From Tribonema minus (lineage: Eukaryota; Sar; Xanthophyceae; Tribonematales; Tribonemataceae), in the NCBI GenBank assembly GCA_017506865.1, contig JAFCMP010000095.1, positions 62,001 through 126,000 of the forward strand: a stretch of 64,000 bases of DNA, given 5' to 3'. The position numbers and the translations under genes were made by a program. This document shows positions 1-10,400 of this stretch, piece after piece; the first letter of the stretch is position 1, and each line of letters opens with the position of its first letter. Under the pieces are notes generated by a model that was not told the origin of the DNA, searched no databases, and saw only the letters and a list, made by a program, of their open reading frames with translations.

Positions 1-886
1 GTGTCCATCTGTTCCCCCCTCGACTCCGCCATGTGCGTCACAACGCGCAAAGCACTACCTACCCGGCCAGTGCAGTATACTGAGTCTACATAGTCTCATG
101 TATGTACACATCGCATCGGCACGCTCAATACTGCGGCAGGGGGGTGAGAAGTACAAGTTGAGACAGTTTCAGACTGCCACACGACATGTAGATTCCGTAC
201 AGCAAGCTTCAAGTTAGATGCCATTCATCTGAGCTTTTTCGCGCCCTGAGCGAGAAATAATAAAAAGTACAAGTTAATAAAAAGTACCCAGTACTTCCCC
301 TGCAGTACATGTACTTTATTTACTTCCGCTGGACGGGCGGAGACCCCATGAAACATGCAAGATATGCAGCTCGTGTGCTCGCGTCAAGCGTGTTCTGACA
401 TGCGTTCATGTACGCAGCTGAACACATGTGCTACCTACACTTTGAAACGGTCACTGACCGCAAGGCAACTACAAATTGGCTTCCATGAGGACTTCATCCG
501 CCTCAGAATCCCCGCTACTGCCTCTACGAACTGGTGCTGCCAGATACGACACCGTTATGGTGTGCTGAGTCTACATACTCCTGCGTATACTTTGTAGTAT
601 ATTTCAAAGGTTTCAGCAATTTTGGCACAAAGGCAGTTTGCATACTCCTGTGTATACTTTGAACTAGTATATTCTGGATGTACTTGCAAACTCCCATGTA
701 TGTACAGAAGTAGCTGAGCGTCATCACGCACTTGCTCGACCGCGCACAGGTGGAAGGGATGTATTGAGCGAGAATTGACAAAAAGCACTACCCTACGTTT
801 AGTATATTCTGAGTCTACATACATGCATACACGCATGTAAAGAAGCGCGTGAGCATCATCACACATCTGCGCGACCGCGCGCACAG
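1..886. other. Upstream intron/flank sequence, no confident exon
   Basis: I see no confident coding exon here. The stretch lies 5' of the Frizzled-like exon at 887 and probably includes its upstream intron. It holds repeated fragments around a TGAGTCTACATA core (near 80, 564 and 810) and several TACTTTGAAGT-like pieces. Around 721-760 there is a diverged copy of the acceptor and first bases of the exon at 887 (an exon-edge echo). Bases 1-32 can be read as an exon end before a GTGCGT donor, but the frame cannot be fixed. Confidence 0.5.
161..270 (+). repeat. Dispersed element, copy 1
   Basis: This stretch is about 85% identical by eye to 34321-34420. Shared blocks are a TTTCAGACTG start, an ACATGTAGATTCC block, and a TTTTTCGCGCCCTGAGCGAG hairpin-like core followed by AATAAAAAGTAC. 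Shorter, more diverged copies of the core occur at 6840-6862 and, inverted, at 34595-34640, 39341-39394 and 42775-42815. No coding capacity is seen. It may be a short non-autonomous transposable element; the class is unknown. Confidence 0.7.
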
Positions 887-3800
887 GTGGAGGAGAAGTA
901 CTACCCGGGTAGCAGCGGCACTGTCGGCAGCTGCACCAACTTCGACGACAGGTGCGTGCTCTTCAAGTTTGAAGTTACAAGTAAAACCTCCTGAGGGCCA
1001 GGTGCGTGCTTGGCGCCTGCGATACCTTACTAAAGTTTAAAGTTTTAACTCCAACCTGTTGGCCAGGGTTAGAGGTAAGGCTTAGAGGTGCTGGCCCGTT
1101 GGAACAAGCCAAGCAATCCGCCTGCTGGACAACAGGGCTTCAACAACAGGTGCGCGCTCCACGCCGGCATTGCCTTCTTCAAGTTTGAAGTTACTAGACT
1201 CTCAAGGCTGGGGTTGGTGCTAGGGTTGGTGCTACTGTAGTACAAGGTGCGAGGCAGAATGAAATTTGCACCCCCCGGAAAAGTGTTCTGCTCCTACCGT
1301 CCCGGTGGCCTGCATACGCGAAGCCTGCATGTCTGGACATAGGGTCTGCACTTCGCTGCGGCAAGCGTATCAAGTGCGTCAGCGCAGCCCAGGGGTGCTG
1401 CTCACTCTAAGGCTAGGGTTAGGGTTAGGGTTAGGGTTAAGGTTAGCGTTCCGACACTAACCCTAACCCCAGTGGGTCACGCGGTTCACCGAAGGGCGGG
1501 GGCGACTACAGGGGGGACGCGGGACTGTGATGAGCGCTGCTAACCCTAACGCTAACCCTAACTCCAACCCTAAACAGGGCAAAGCAGGCTGCGGCGTGTT
1601 CCGAAGTAAGTCTACCGTTAGCGACATGTTTCATGTCGACGCCTCAGCATTTCCATGCGCAAACCCCTGCCTGGGAACAAGTTAGGGTCGGGTTACCCCT
1701 GCCGCTAACCTTAAATCTAACCCTAACCCAAACCCTGAATGACCCGCGGTAGGCATCTGCTGTAGGGTTAGGGTTAGGGTTAGGGTCTACGGTCTCCACG
1801 TCGGACGTGTCTGGGCCGGGAAAGTAACTGTGCTGAGCGCGCTGCTACACGGCAAGGACTGTGCTTGAATCCACGTCACTTTAGATGATGCATCCGAGCA
1901 TACCATTTGGTGTTGTCATCATTGGTATCAGCATCGCTGCCTGGGAACAAGTAGTTGAGCCAACCGCAATGTGCATTTGCCGTCGGCTTGCTTACGACTA
2001 CATGCGCATGCCTCCTTGTAATACTTCACAGTGAAGTATCAACGTACACAAGAGTATAAGCGCGCACTGCCACATGGTAGTATGCGGATGACCGACCGCT
2101 TCGCGTCCCCGACCGCAACTGCTGCCCGTGCAGGGTCTCCAGGCTGTGCGCGCCTGATGAAACATTTCACGACAGGGTGCGGTGCCGCCAGCTTACCTGT
2201 GACCGCATGTGCACGCCTCTAGTTGTACGTGTTATAATAATACGTGCACATAGTTCAAACATGTACATGGCCATGAGCGCGCATCGCCACATGGTAGAGA
2301 ACGTGTGACCGCTACGCGTAACTGTCCGTAACTGCTGCCCCTGCAGGGTCTCCAGGCTGGCCGTGTTCGGGCCCGAGAAGACCGTTTGGGACACGGCGTA
2401 GCGCCGCCAGCTGTTATACGACGACACACGCATGCCTCTAGTATACGTAATTAAAACACTTCGCAGTATCAATGTGTACATGACTATAAGCCCGCATTGC
2501 CGCATGACAGCAAGTGGATGACCGAACTGCAACGCGCAACTGTCCTCGCCTGGCGCCTCTGCAGGGTCTCCAGGCTGGACGTGTTCGGGCCCGAGACCAC
2601 ATCATGCGACGCGGCGCAGTGCCACCAGCGTACATATCACTACATACGCGTGCCTCTTAGCGTCTGTACAATACTTCGAAGTATCCACATATACATGACT
2701 GCAAGCGCGCACTGCCGCATGATGACCGCTACGCGTAACTGTGCGTAACTGCTGCCCCTGCAGGGTCTCCAGGCTGGACGTGTTTGGTCCCGAGAAGACG
2801 TTTCGCGACACGCCGGACTGCCGCCAGCTTGCATACGACTACACACGCATGCCTCTAGTATACGTAATTGAAATACTTCGCAGTATCAATGTATACATGA
2901 CCATAAGCCCGCATTGCCACATGGCAGCAAGTGGATGACCGACCTGCCACGCGTAACTGTCCTCAACTGCTGCCCCTGCAGGGTCTCCAGGCTGGACGTG
3001 TTCGGTCCCGAGAAGACGTTTCGCGACACGCCGGACTGCCGCAAGTGGGTGTACGCCTATACGTGTCTCTGGTGGGGCACAGACAACGCGCATTTCGACA
3101 ACCGCTGCGGGTCCTTCGCCAACCGGCCGCCGTGCCGGTCATTCTGCGTGCAGGTACGCATGGCGAATGTACTGTTCAGAAGTACAAAATACACAGAGCT
3201 GTGAAGTAAGACCCTGATCTTGCGTGCTCTCAGTTGCCGTGCTGTTAGACAACCGTTGCGCGCCCTTCTCGAATGACCGCCGTGCTGCTCGTTCTGCGTA
3301 CAGGCACATGTAGAATTCAGAAGCACGGAATGCACAGGTACTGCAGTGAAGTGCGCTCCTGGTGCGTCTGTTTTGCCTCACACCTCGCGTGCTCTTAATC
3401 GCCGTGCTATTTGACGGCCGCTGCGGCACCTTCGCCAACCGACCGCCGTGCCGGTCATTCTGCGTGCAGGTACGCGCGCTTGATGTGCGTGAAGCATGAC
3501 CTTCATGCATTTCTTTGCCCCGTGCGTGCATTGCGTGTTCTCAACTGCCGCGCTTTTTGACAATCGGTGCCGCGCGCCTACGCCACCGGACCACTGTGAC
3601 GCTCATTGCGTGAACGCACGTACACATAATTCGGAATGATAGAAGTATAAGACACTTGTTTTGAAGCATGATCAGCTTCTGTCAAATACTTCTGTGAAGT
3701 ATCAAATACTCCTGTCAACTGCTTCAAGTATAAGTATGGCATACTCCTTGAAGTATGGTATGCGATGCATTATTTTGCCTCAAGCCTTTGTGGTGCTCGT

Positions 3801-4941
3801 CGCCTGCTGCAGTGCCTTGGCCAACAACCGCTGTGCCTCTCGTTCTGCCTTTCATTGCCCGTGCCTCGGAGAACCTGTGCCGCTTATTTACCGCGCTTTT
3901 TGGTACTCAAGGTGCAGACCGTTTGTCAACTGACCGCTGTGCCGATCGTTCCACGCACTTGTGCAGCCTTGTACCTGGAACTGTTTGTGGTTTCAATGAA
4001 TGTGTTTGTTGACAACAGGTGCGATGCCTGCCGCAGACCGCCTGCCGCGGTCTTGAAAACTTCAAACCTGCAGTTCAATCCAGTTCATCGGTGCACAAAC
4101 ACTCTCATTGTAACGCGCCCTGGAAGTGCGGTCACCATCACTTTGCTTTCAATGAGTCACGAGCGCCACTGGTGTCCGTACATGTGCTGAGCGTTGATGC
4201 CACCGCTGCCGCCGCCGCTGCCGCCACCGCTGCCACTGCCGCCGTCACCGCTGCCGCCGCCGCTGCCGCCGCCGCTTGAGTCATGAGCTCCATTGGTGTC
4301 CGTACATGTGCTGAGCGCTGATGCCGCCGCCGCTGCCGTCACCGCTGCCGCCGCCGCCGCTGCCGCTGCTGCCGCCGCCGCCGCTGCCGCCGCCGCTTGA
4401 GTCATGAGTGCCGCTGGTTTTCGTACATGTGCTGACGACCGCCTCTGCCGCTGCTGCTACCGCTGCCGCCGCCGCTGCCGCCGCTGCCTCCGCCGCCGCT
4501 CAGGTCGCGGAGGTCTGCGCGAACGACCCCGGCTGGAAGTAATCCGGTTCATCGTTGCACAATCACTCTTCTTGCAACGCGCCCTTGAAGTGCCGCCACG
4601 ATGACGCCGCTTCTGACGAGTCACGAGTGCGCGTACACGTGCTGAGTGCCGCTGCCGCCGCCGCCGCTGCTGCCGCTGCCGCCGCTCAGGTCGCGGAGGT
4701 CTGCGCGAACGACCCCGCCTGGAAGGCGCTGTGCGCAGGCATCGCGTGCCCGCCCATCGCGGACGACTGCGTCCCCGGGCCGTTCGTCACGCACCCCGTG
4801 GAGCCCGACGCGTGCTTCCTGTACGAGTACAACTCGCCGCTGCAGGGCGGCGCGGCGGCGGTGCGCGGCAGCGGCGCGGCGGCGGCAGCGGCGCTGGCGG
4901 CGGCGGCGGCGCTGCTACTGCTGCTGCCGCTGCTCGGCTAG
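887..4941 (+). CDS. Frizzled-type cysteine-rich-domain protein, GPI-anchored (5'-partial)
   Basis: The exons are 887-951, 2982-3153 and 4690-4941 (TAG stop). Phases agree: exon 1 ends AG and exon 2 begins G, making Arg; exons 2 and 3 join in phase 0. The joined product runs YYPGSSGTVGSC, then CRKWVYAYTCLWW, then PPCRSFC, then VCANDPAWKALC. That spacing, with the C-R-x-x-C helix and a terminal Cys pair, is characteristic of Frizzled/Smoothened cysteine-rich domains, which bind lipidated or hydrophobic ligands outside the cell. The C-terminus has a small-residue stretch and an Ala/Leu-only hydrophobic tail ending at the stop. This is typical of a GPI-anchor signal, although a single membrane helix is possible. 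The signal peptide and first exon(s) are not identified and may lie before position 1. A Cys-rich reading at 1284-1373 does not fit the phase. Acceptors are CAG; donors are GTGCGT and GTACGC. Confidence 0.75.
1408..1446. repeat. Interstitial TTAGGG array
   Basis: About five tandem TTAGGG units with one variant lie inside an intron of the Frizzled-like gene. Similar short arrays occur at 1763-1786, 11370-11392, 11888-11916, 17632-17648, 23069-23093, 27838-27869 and 38857-38881. Degenerate CCCTAA/CCCTAG text is scattered through many introns. Confidence 0.9.
2130..2840 (+). repeat. Tandem copies of the 5' edge of exon 2982-3153
   Basis: Four diverged copies of the acceptor and exon start (core CTGCAGGGTCTCCAGGCTG) begin near 2130, 2340, 2557 and 2758, ahead of the intact exon at 2982. 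They are interleaved with similar intron text (CACGCATGCCTCTAG). The later copies also keep GACGTGTTCGG and CCCGAGA; the copy at 2758 is the longest and closest to the real exon. Frames are interrupted in the distal copies, so I treat them as decayed duplicates rather than exons. Confidence 0.85.
3235..3615 (+). repeat. Tandem copies of the 3' edge of exon 2982-3153
   Basis: After the donor at 3154 the exon end (core CAACCGGCCGCCGTGCC...TTCTGCGTGCAGGTACGC) recurs in decayed form near 3250-3310, 3415-3480 and 3560-3610, with a weaker copy near 3820-3860. The copy at 3415-3480 keeps both the exon end and a GTACGC donor nearly intact, so it could compete as a splice donor. Confidence 0.85.
4140..4689 (+). 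repeat. Tandem intron units with GCC/GCT tracts and an echo of exon 3
   Basis: Four units, each starting GAGTCAYGAG and running through GTACATGTGCTGA into a long GCCGCT-rich tract, repeat at about 4150, 4280, 4398 and 4617. The third ends in a copy of the exon 3 start (CAGGTCGCGGAGGTCTGCG at 4500). The fourth runs into the true acceptor at 4689/4690. Ala-rich reading frames here follow from the trinucleotide tract and are not exons. Confidence 0.8.
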
Positions 4942-5262
4942 CGGATGCATCTGCGACCACGACTGCGTCGCGAGCCCACTTGTAAAGCTTTTGCTGCCCG
5001 GTAGAAGTATACGGCACGCCGCTGCACGGCAGTGCCCCAACAGGGGCGATCAGGGGCAATCTGATCCCAATCTGCGCTGGCGCGCTGCGCTGCGGCAGCG
5101 GCGACGGCGGCGGCTCCGGTGGCGGTGGCAGCGCTGCTGCTGTGATGATGCTCAGAGGGACGCTTGCGCGCGCAACTGGCGATGCTAGTCACGTGTCTGC
5201 TGTGCGACTCGTACAACTTACAACTGCATGGCGCTGCGTACAGCAGTGCAGCTGGGCAGGAC
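4942..5262 (+). repeat. Copies of the terminal Frizzled-gene exon beyond its stop
   Basis: Two decayed copies of the last exon follow the stop codon. At about 4945-5040 the text matches the segment from GCGGACGACTGCGT to the CGCCGCTGCAGGGC region. At about 5195-5245 it again matches TACGAGTACAACTCGCCGCTG. Neither is open. Duplication past a stop codon shows that the echo process is not limited to introns. Confidence 0.65.
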
Positions 5263-7458
5263 AGGGCGTGACGCCCCCCCCCCCTGGCCTTGATGGTCTT
5301 TAAAGGGCATTTTTCGAGGGCGCTGTACCCCCCCTGACAAAGCACAGAAGGAGGCCTGCAGCCCCCCCCCCCCCCTTGCGAGCCCGCTTGCCACTGCGCT
5401 GACAGCGCACGCTCGAAGGAGCCTGTTGTACAGCTCGGTCGAAGGATGAGCGGCCGCAGCAGCAGCAGCAGCGCTCAACTTACAGACCAGGCGCATACAT
5501 ACCCATGCGGTCACCGTGGTGCCCCACAGGCGGGCAGGGATTGGCGTAATGCCCCTCGCTCTGTCAGCAGCGCTTCTCCGCAAAGCCGCGCAGCGTCCCT
5601 TCATGTTCCACAGCAGATAGTCTTGCCTGCCCACGCTGTCAATGACGGTGTACGCGGAGGAACGTACCTTGAGAACAGTGGGGAGCTTTCACCGCCTCAG
5701 GTTCTGGTTCCGTCACTTCTACAATTGCTGCTGCTGCTGCTGCTGCTTCGCCTGCAACAGATTGTTGCGCTCGTCTGGGCGGCTTCCCGCAGCAGTTGTG
5801 AGGGCTAAGTAGGGTTACAGCTAGACGTTGAAGGTGGACGCGGCGCGCTGCCGCCAGCTGCGCGGTTGCCGTAAGTATTGCCGTCGGCAGCGTTTGTGGA
5901 GAAGTTGGCACTTGGCGCCCCCAACCCCGTGTGCGCTGCGGACGTAGTGCTGCTGCTGCTACGCTGCCGGCAGACAGCACGGGGGGGTGGTGGCACTGCT
6001 CAGCAGCAGGGGGAACTAGGAGGGGGACAGCGAATAATTTCACTGGATTACAACATCTCCATTGGTGCGCTTTATGTGTTCTGCCAGCTGTTGCCATGTG
6101 CACTTTTGCCATGCGCACGAGAAAAATCACCATCATGTTGCGCTGACGCTTTGCGCGACGCCAATCACCTTGACCCCGAGGGCTGTGCTGAGACGTGCTT
6201 TGTAGGCAACTGCCACAAGCGCCGCGCTAGCGTTCACGCAGCTGCCTGCGATGCATGCTACAGTAACATGAAAACACACCAACGCTACTGTATGTGTGAC
6301 TGCTTCTACAGGGATCAGACCCCCATCTCTGATAGTTGCATTGTGTGAAGCCAAGCTTTTGCAGGCCTGCCGAAACAGCACCTTTTTTCTTTTGTCATCA
6401 TACATGCGGTTCGTATGCCTGCCCAAACAGCGCATGTGGTAACCATGCCGAGGACCGGTTGCTGTTCAATGCCGCATTGTCAGACCCCCCATCCTCTGCA
6501 TTATTGTGTGAGTTGCACCATTTGCGATGCTGCCAGAACGCCGCATGGCGAATACTGCTGTCGCTGCTGCATCGGCCACACCCTCATCATCTGCATTGTC
6601 ATGAGTCACGCCGTTTGCAGGGTTCTCGACATTATATATGACGTCAACAGGATGGAGATGTGCTCTGTTGCCGCGTAGCGGCGCGCGATCAGAATGCACA
6701 ACTAGGTTTGTAGACCAGGTGCAGTAGTAGGTGCCATTTGGCGATGTCGTTTACAAGTGGTCATCAGAGCGCATTGAGACACCTTCACATTGCCACAAGA
6801 ATGCCCGTAGATTCTGGCAGCCAGCTCTTCGTGAACGATTTAGGCTTTTTCGCGTGATGAGCGAGATACAATGGGAGGGAAAGTGTTGTGTGTGCAATCA
6901 GCGTACGGCAGTGCGCATACATACTCAAACCAGCAGTAGATGCCATCTGGGGATGTCGTTTAGAAGTGATCGCCAAGGCGCATTGAGACACTTGGTCACA
7001 AGATTTATATAGGCTCTGGTAGCGAGCTTGACGTTAAATGTTGGGCTTCTTCGCGCATCAAAGAAGGGTCGGTATGTGATCACGTTTGGCAGTGTGGATA
7101 CATACTCAGCCGGCTGGGAGTATGCGAGGTGCTGCCCACCTGACATTGACCCACTCGGTCTCGCGTGCGCACATCAGAACTTGTGCAGGTCTAGCGTATA
7201 CATGTACTTCTGCATGCACTTCACGTCATATCTTCCGCAAGTGCATGCTCCCGACATGTGCTTTCTTGAAGTCAGTACACAAGTATGAACTTCCATGCAC
7301 CAGGCATGCGATCGCATCGACGACGCCTGAAATGCACATGAGCACTGAACACTGATGCATGCACCGACAGGCAGCAGATGAACAACAACGAAAAGCGCCG
7401 ATTCAGCTCGCTCGAGTAAATGGCGTGTGCACATTAAACTGTTTCAAGAGCAGGCCTG
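5263..7458. other. Region without a confident gene
   Basis: Long C/G homopolymers sit at 5274-5286 and 5362-5376, and a CTG run at 5727-5750. A Cys-rich reading frame on the plus strand (about 6131-6348) has CxxC and CxCxC clusters ending in a stop. A similar Cys pattern repeats at about 6510-6580, so it may be a duplicated Cys-rich exon of unknown function. Between 6727 and 7060 a unit of about 210 bp is tandemly repeated and carries fragments of the dispersed element described at 161-270. Confidence 0.4.
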
Positions 7459-10400
7459 CTATGGCTGCTCTGCTTCCCCCGCGCCTGAGCTGGCTGCCAC
7501 CAGGCTGTTGCCATCCTGCGGCAGCGCTCAGCAGCAAACAGCAGCAACCAACAGCTCAGCAATGGCAACACCTAAACCATCAAGTGTAGACTAAGCTGCT
7601 AGAATCTACCACTTTGTGAGGCAGCGCTCAAGAGCAAACAGCAGGATCTCAGCAGCGCTACACACATACCCACGCCGGTGCAAGCGGAGCTGACCCTGCT
7701 CGCCACCGATGAAGCGTCGCGACGTACCGCAGCGGACACCTTGGCGCAGCGCAGACGCAGCGTCATGCTGTCACTGTTGGCATCGCATCGCAGGAGCGCT
7801 GCAATGTACATCCAGCGCATCAAATTGTGAATGTAGAGCTAGCCCTGAACCTACCCGTAACCCAGACTCTAACCCAAACCCTGACCCGAAGCGCACCTCA
7901 GCGGACACCTTTGCGCAGCGCAGGCGCAGCGTCATGCTGCCGCCATCGCCACCACATCTCAGGGGCGCTCGCTGCATTGTACATCCAACTCATCAGATTG
8001 TGAATATGGAGAGCCAGCCCCAACCCTAATGGGAAAAACAAACAGCCCTGCCCCTGACCGGGAGTCGCGTCTCTGAGTTTCCTTTCCAGATCGTAAGGTT
8101 TAGTGTTCGGGTTAGGGATTTAGGGTTAGGGGTAGCGCACCTCAGCGGACACCTTGGCGCAGCGCAGGCGCAGCGTCATGCTGCGCGGCGCGGCCTGCGC
8201 GACGGTCATGATGGGCGTTGCGTTCATGTTGTGAGCGGAGACGACGCAACCCTACCCCTTACCCATAGTCGACTGTAGACCTGATGAGTCATGGCACCCA
8301 ACCTTACCCGAAGCCTAACCCCTGACCCTAAGCGTACCTCTGCGGACACCTTGGTGCAGCGTAGGCGCAGCGTCATGCTGCGCGGCGCGGCCTGCGTGAC
8401 GGTCACGCGCAGCCCTAACTCCGACTCTCACCCTAGCCCTAACCCATAGTCGTCCTCAGCAGACATCAAAGATCAAACTCTACCCTTGACCCTAACCCTA
8501 GGTGATGGCTTTGAGCGCACCTCGGCGGACACCTTGGCGCAGCGCAGGCGCAGCGTCACGCTGCCGCCCTCGCCATCATATGGCGGCACCGCAATCTGAT
8601 ACAGGCACCGCTACATACATACCCACGCCGGTGCAAGCAGAGCCGGCCCTGCTGGTAAGCGACGATGCTCCTCGACGCACCTCAGCGGAGACCTTGGCGC
8701 AACGCAGGCGCAGCGTCATGCTGCGCGGCGCGGCCTGCGCGACGGTCACGCGCAGCGCGTCCCCCGGCTCCATCGTGATGCTCGTCTCAGGGTGCTTGAC
8801 GACGGCCCCCAGCTCCTCCAGTAAAATGTCGTATATCACCTGGCACAGAGGGTTGGTAGGTAAGGTAGGGTATGGGTAGGGTATGTATGCTGGGTGCTTG
8901 ATGACAGCGCCCCGTTCCTCCAGTAGAATGTCGTATATCACCTGCACGCAGGGGTGGTAGGTAAAGGTATGGGTAGGGTAGGTATGATGATGCATGGTGA
9001 TGCCCATCAGGGGGGTTCTATACCCAGTGTGCGGTATGTCGACACGCGCCGCAGGTGCTCTACCTATACCTGCATACCCCCTGAGCTGAGCCATGATCGC
9101 GTGGCTTAGCTCAGGGGGTATGCAGGTATAGGTAGACTACTTGCCGCGCTCGTTGACGACTCGGACATGCACATTGCGTGCTGTTTTGAGGTACCAATGA
9201 CAATAGGGAGGAGGGCGGCAATTTGCCGCCCCTTTCCCTGTTGTCATTTGTACCCCAGAACAGTGTTGCATTTCAACGACGAGCGCCGCAGGTACCGCAG
9301 GTACCTCCCTACCTCCACACAAGTACTTTGAATCATAGCTGAGCCATGCTGCGCGCTCACCTTGCCGCCCCTCTCCCTGTTGTCATTGTAGCCCAGCACA
9401 TAGGCTACATGCGGCTCGTCGGCGGTGCGACGCAGGTACTCAATGAGCCAGTAGCGCGAGCTGTCGCGCGCAATCTTGTTGGCCGCCTGCAGCGTGCCCT
9501 CCTGACTCGCGACGAGCTTCGCGACATCTGCGCCTGAGAGTGGCGTCTGGCCGTGCAGCCACCGCTTGACCTGCGAGTTGAAGACGATGTGAAGTTAACG
9601 TTCAACAATAGCAACTTCAACAGAAAAATGACCTCGAAGCCGTTGCAAATATAGAGTTCAAGCTGATGTTCGACAACATGTTGGCCGCCTGCAGCGTGCC
9701 CTCCTTGCGCGCGACGAGCTTCGCGACGTCTGCACCAGAGAGGGGCGCCTGCCCGTGCAACCAACGCTTGACCTGCGCATTGCAGAGATGAAGTAAATTT
9801 GAAGTTGATACTCAAACACCAGCAACTTCCACAACTTGAGCTGACAGTGCAGGCGCGAGTTGCGGAGAGGACGTGAAGTTGAAGTTGATGTTCAACAGCA
9901 TCAACTTTAACAGAAATATGAGTTTCGCGACGTCTGCGCCTGAAAGCGGCGTCTGCCTGAGCAGCCACCGCTTGACCTGACAGAGCAAGAGAGTTGCGGA
10001 GGGGCAGAGTTGAAGTTGGTATTTGAACCAAAATCATTGTCAACAACATGAGCTGACGAGTTGCAAATGTCATGTTCAAGTTGAGGTTCAACAACATCAA
10101 CTTCAACAGAACCACGAGCTTTGCGACGTCTGCGTCACACAGCGGCGCCTGCCCGTGCAGCCGCCTCTTGACCTGACAGAGCAAGCGGTTTGTGGAGATG
10201 GGATTAAGTCGAAGTTACAATTCAACAACAGCAGATAACAACCTGCCACAAGAGGCGTCTGCCCGTGCAGCCACCGCTGGACCTGACAGAGCCAGCGCGG
10301 CAGAAGCGGAGACGAGGTCAACTTCAAGTTGATTCACTTCATCAACAGTGTGACATTGGGGACGTCGGCGCCACCAAGGGACGTGCAGCCACCGTTCCAT

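Noticed and set aside
4157-4405. Poly-Ala/Gly-Ser open frames on both strands
   Set aside because: They come from GCC/GCT trinucleotide tracts inside an intron of the Frizzled-like gene and repeat with the intron unit.
7709-8575. Array of direct repeats suggesting CRISPR
   Set aside because: Repeats are irregularly spaced, diverged copies of a eukaryotic exon border.
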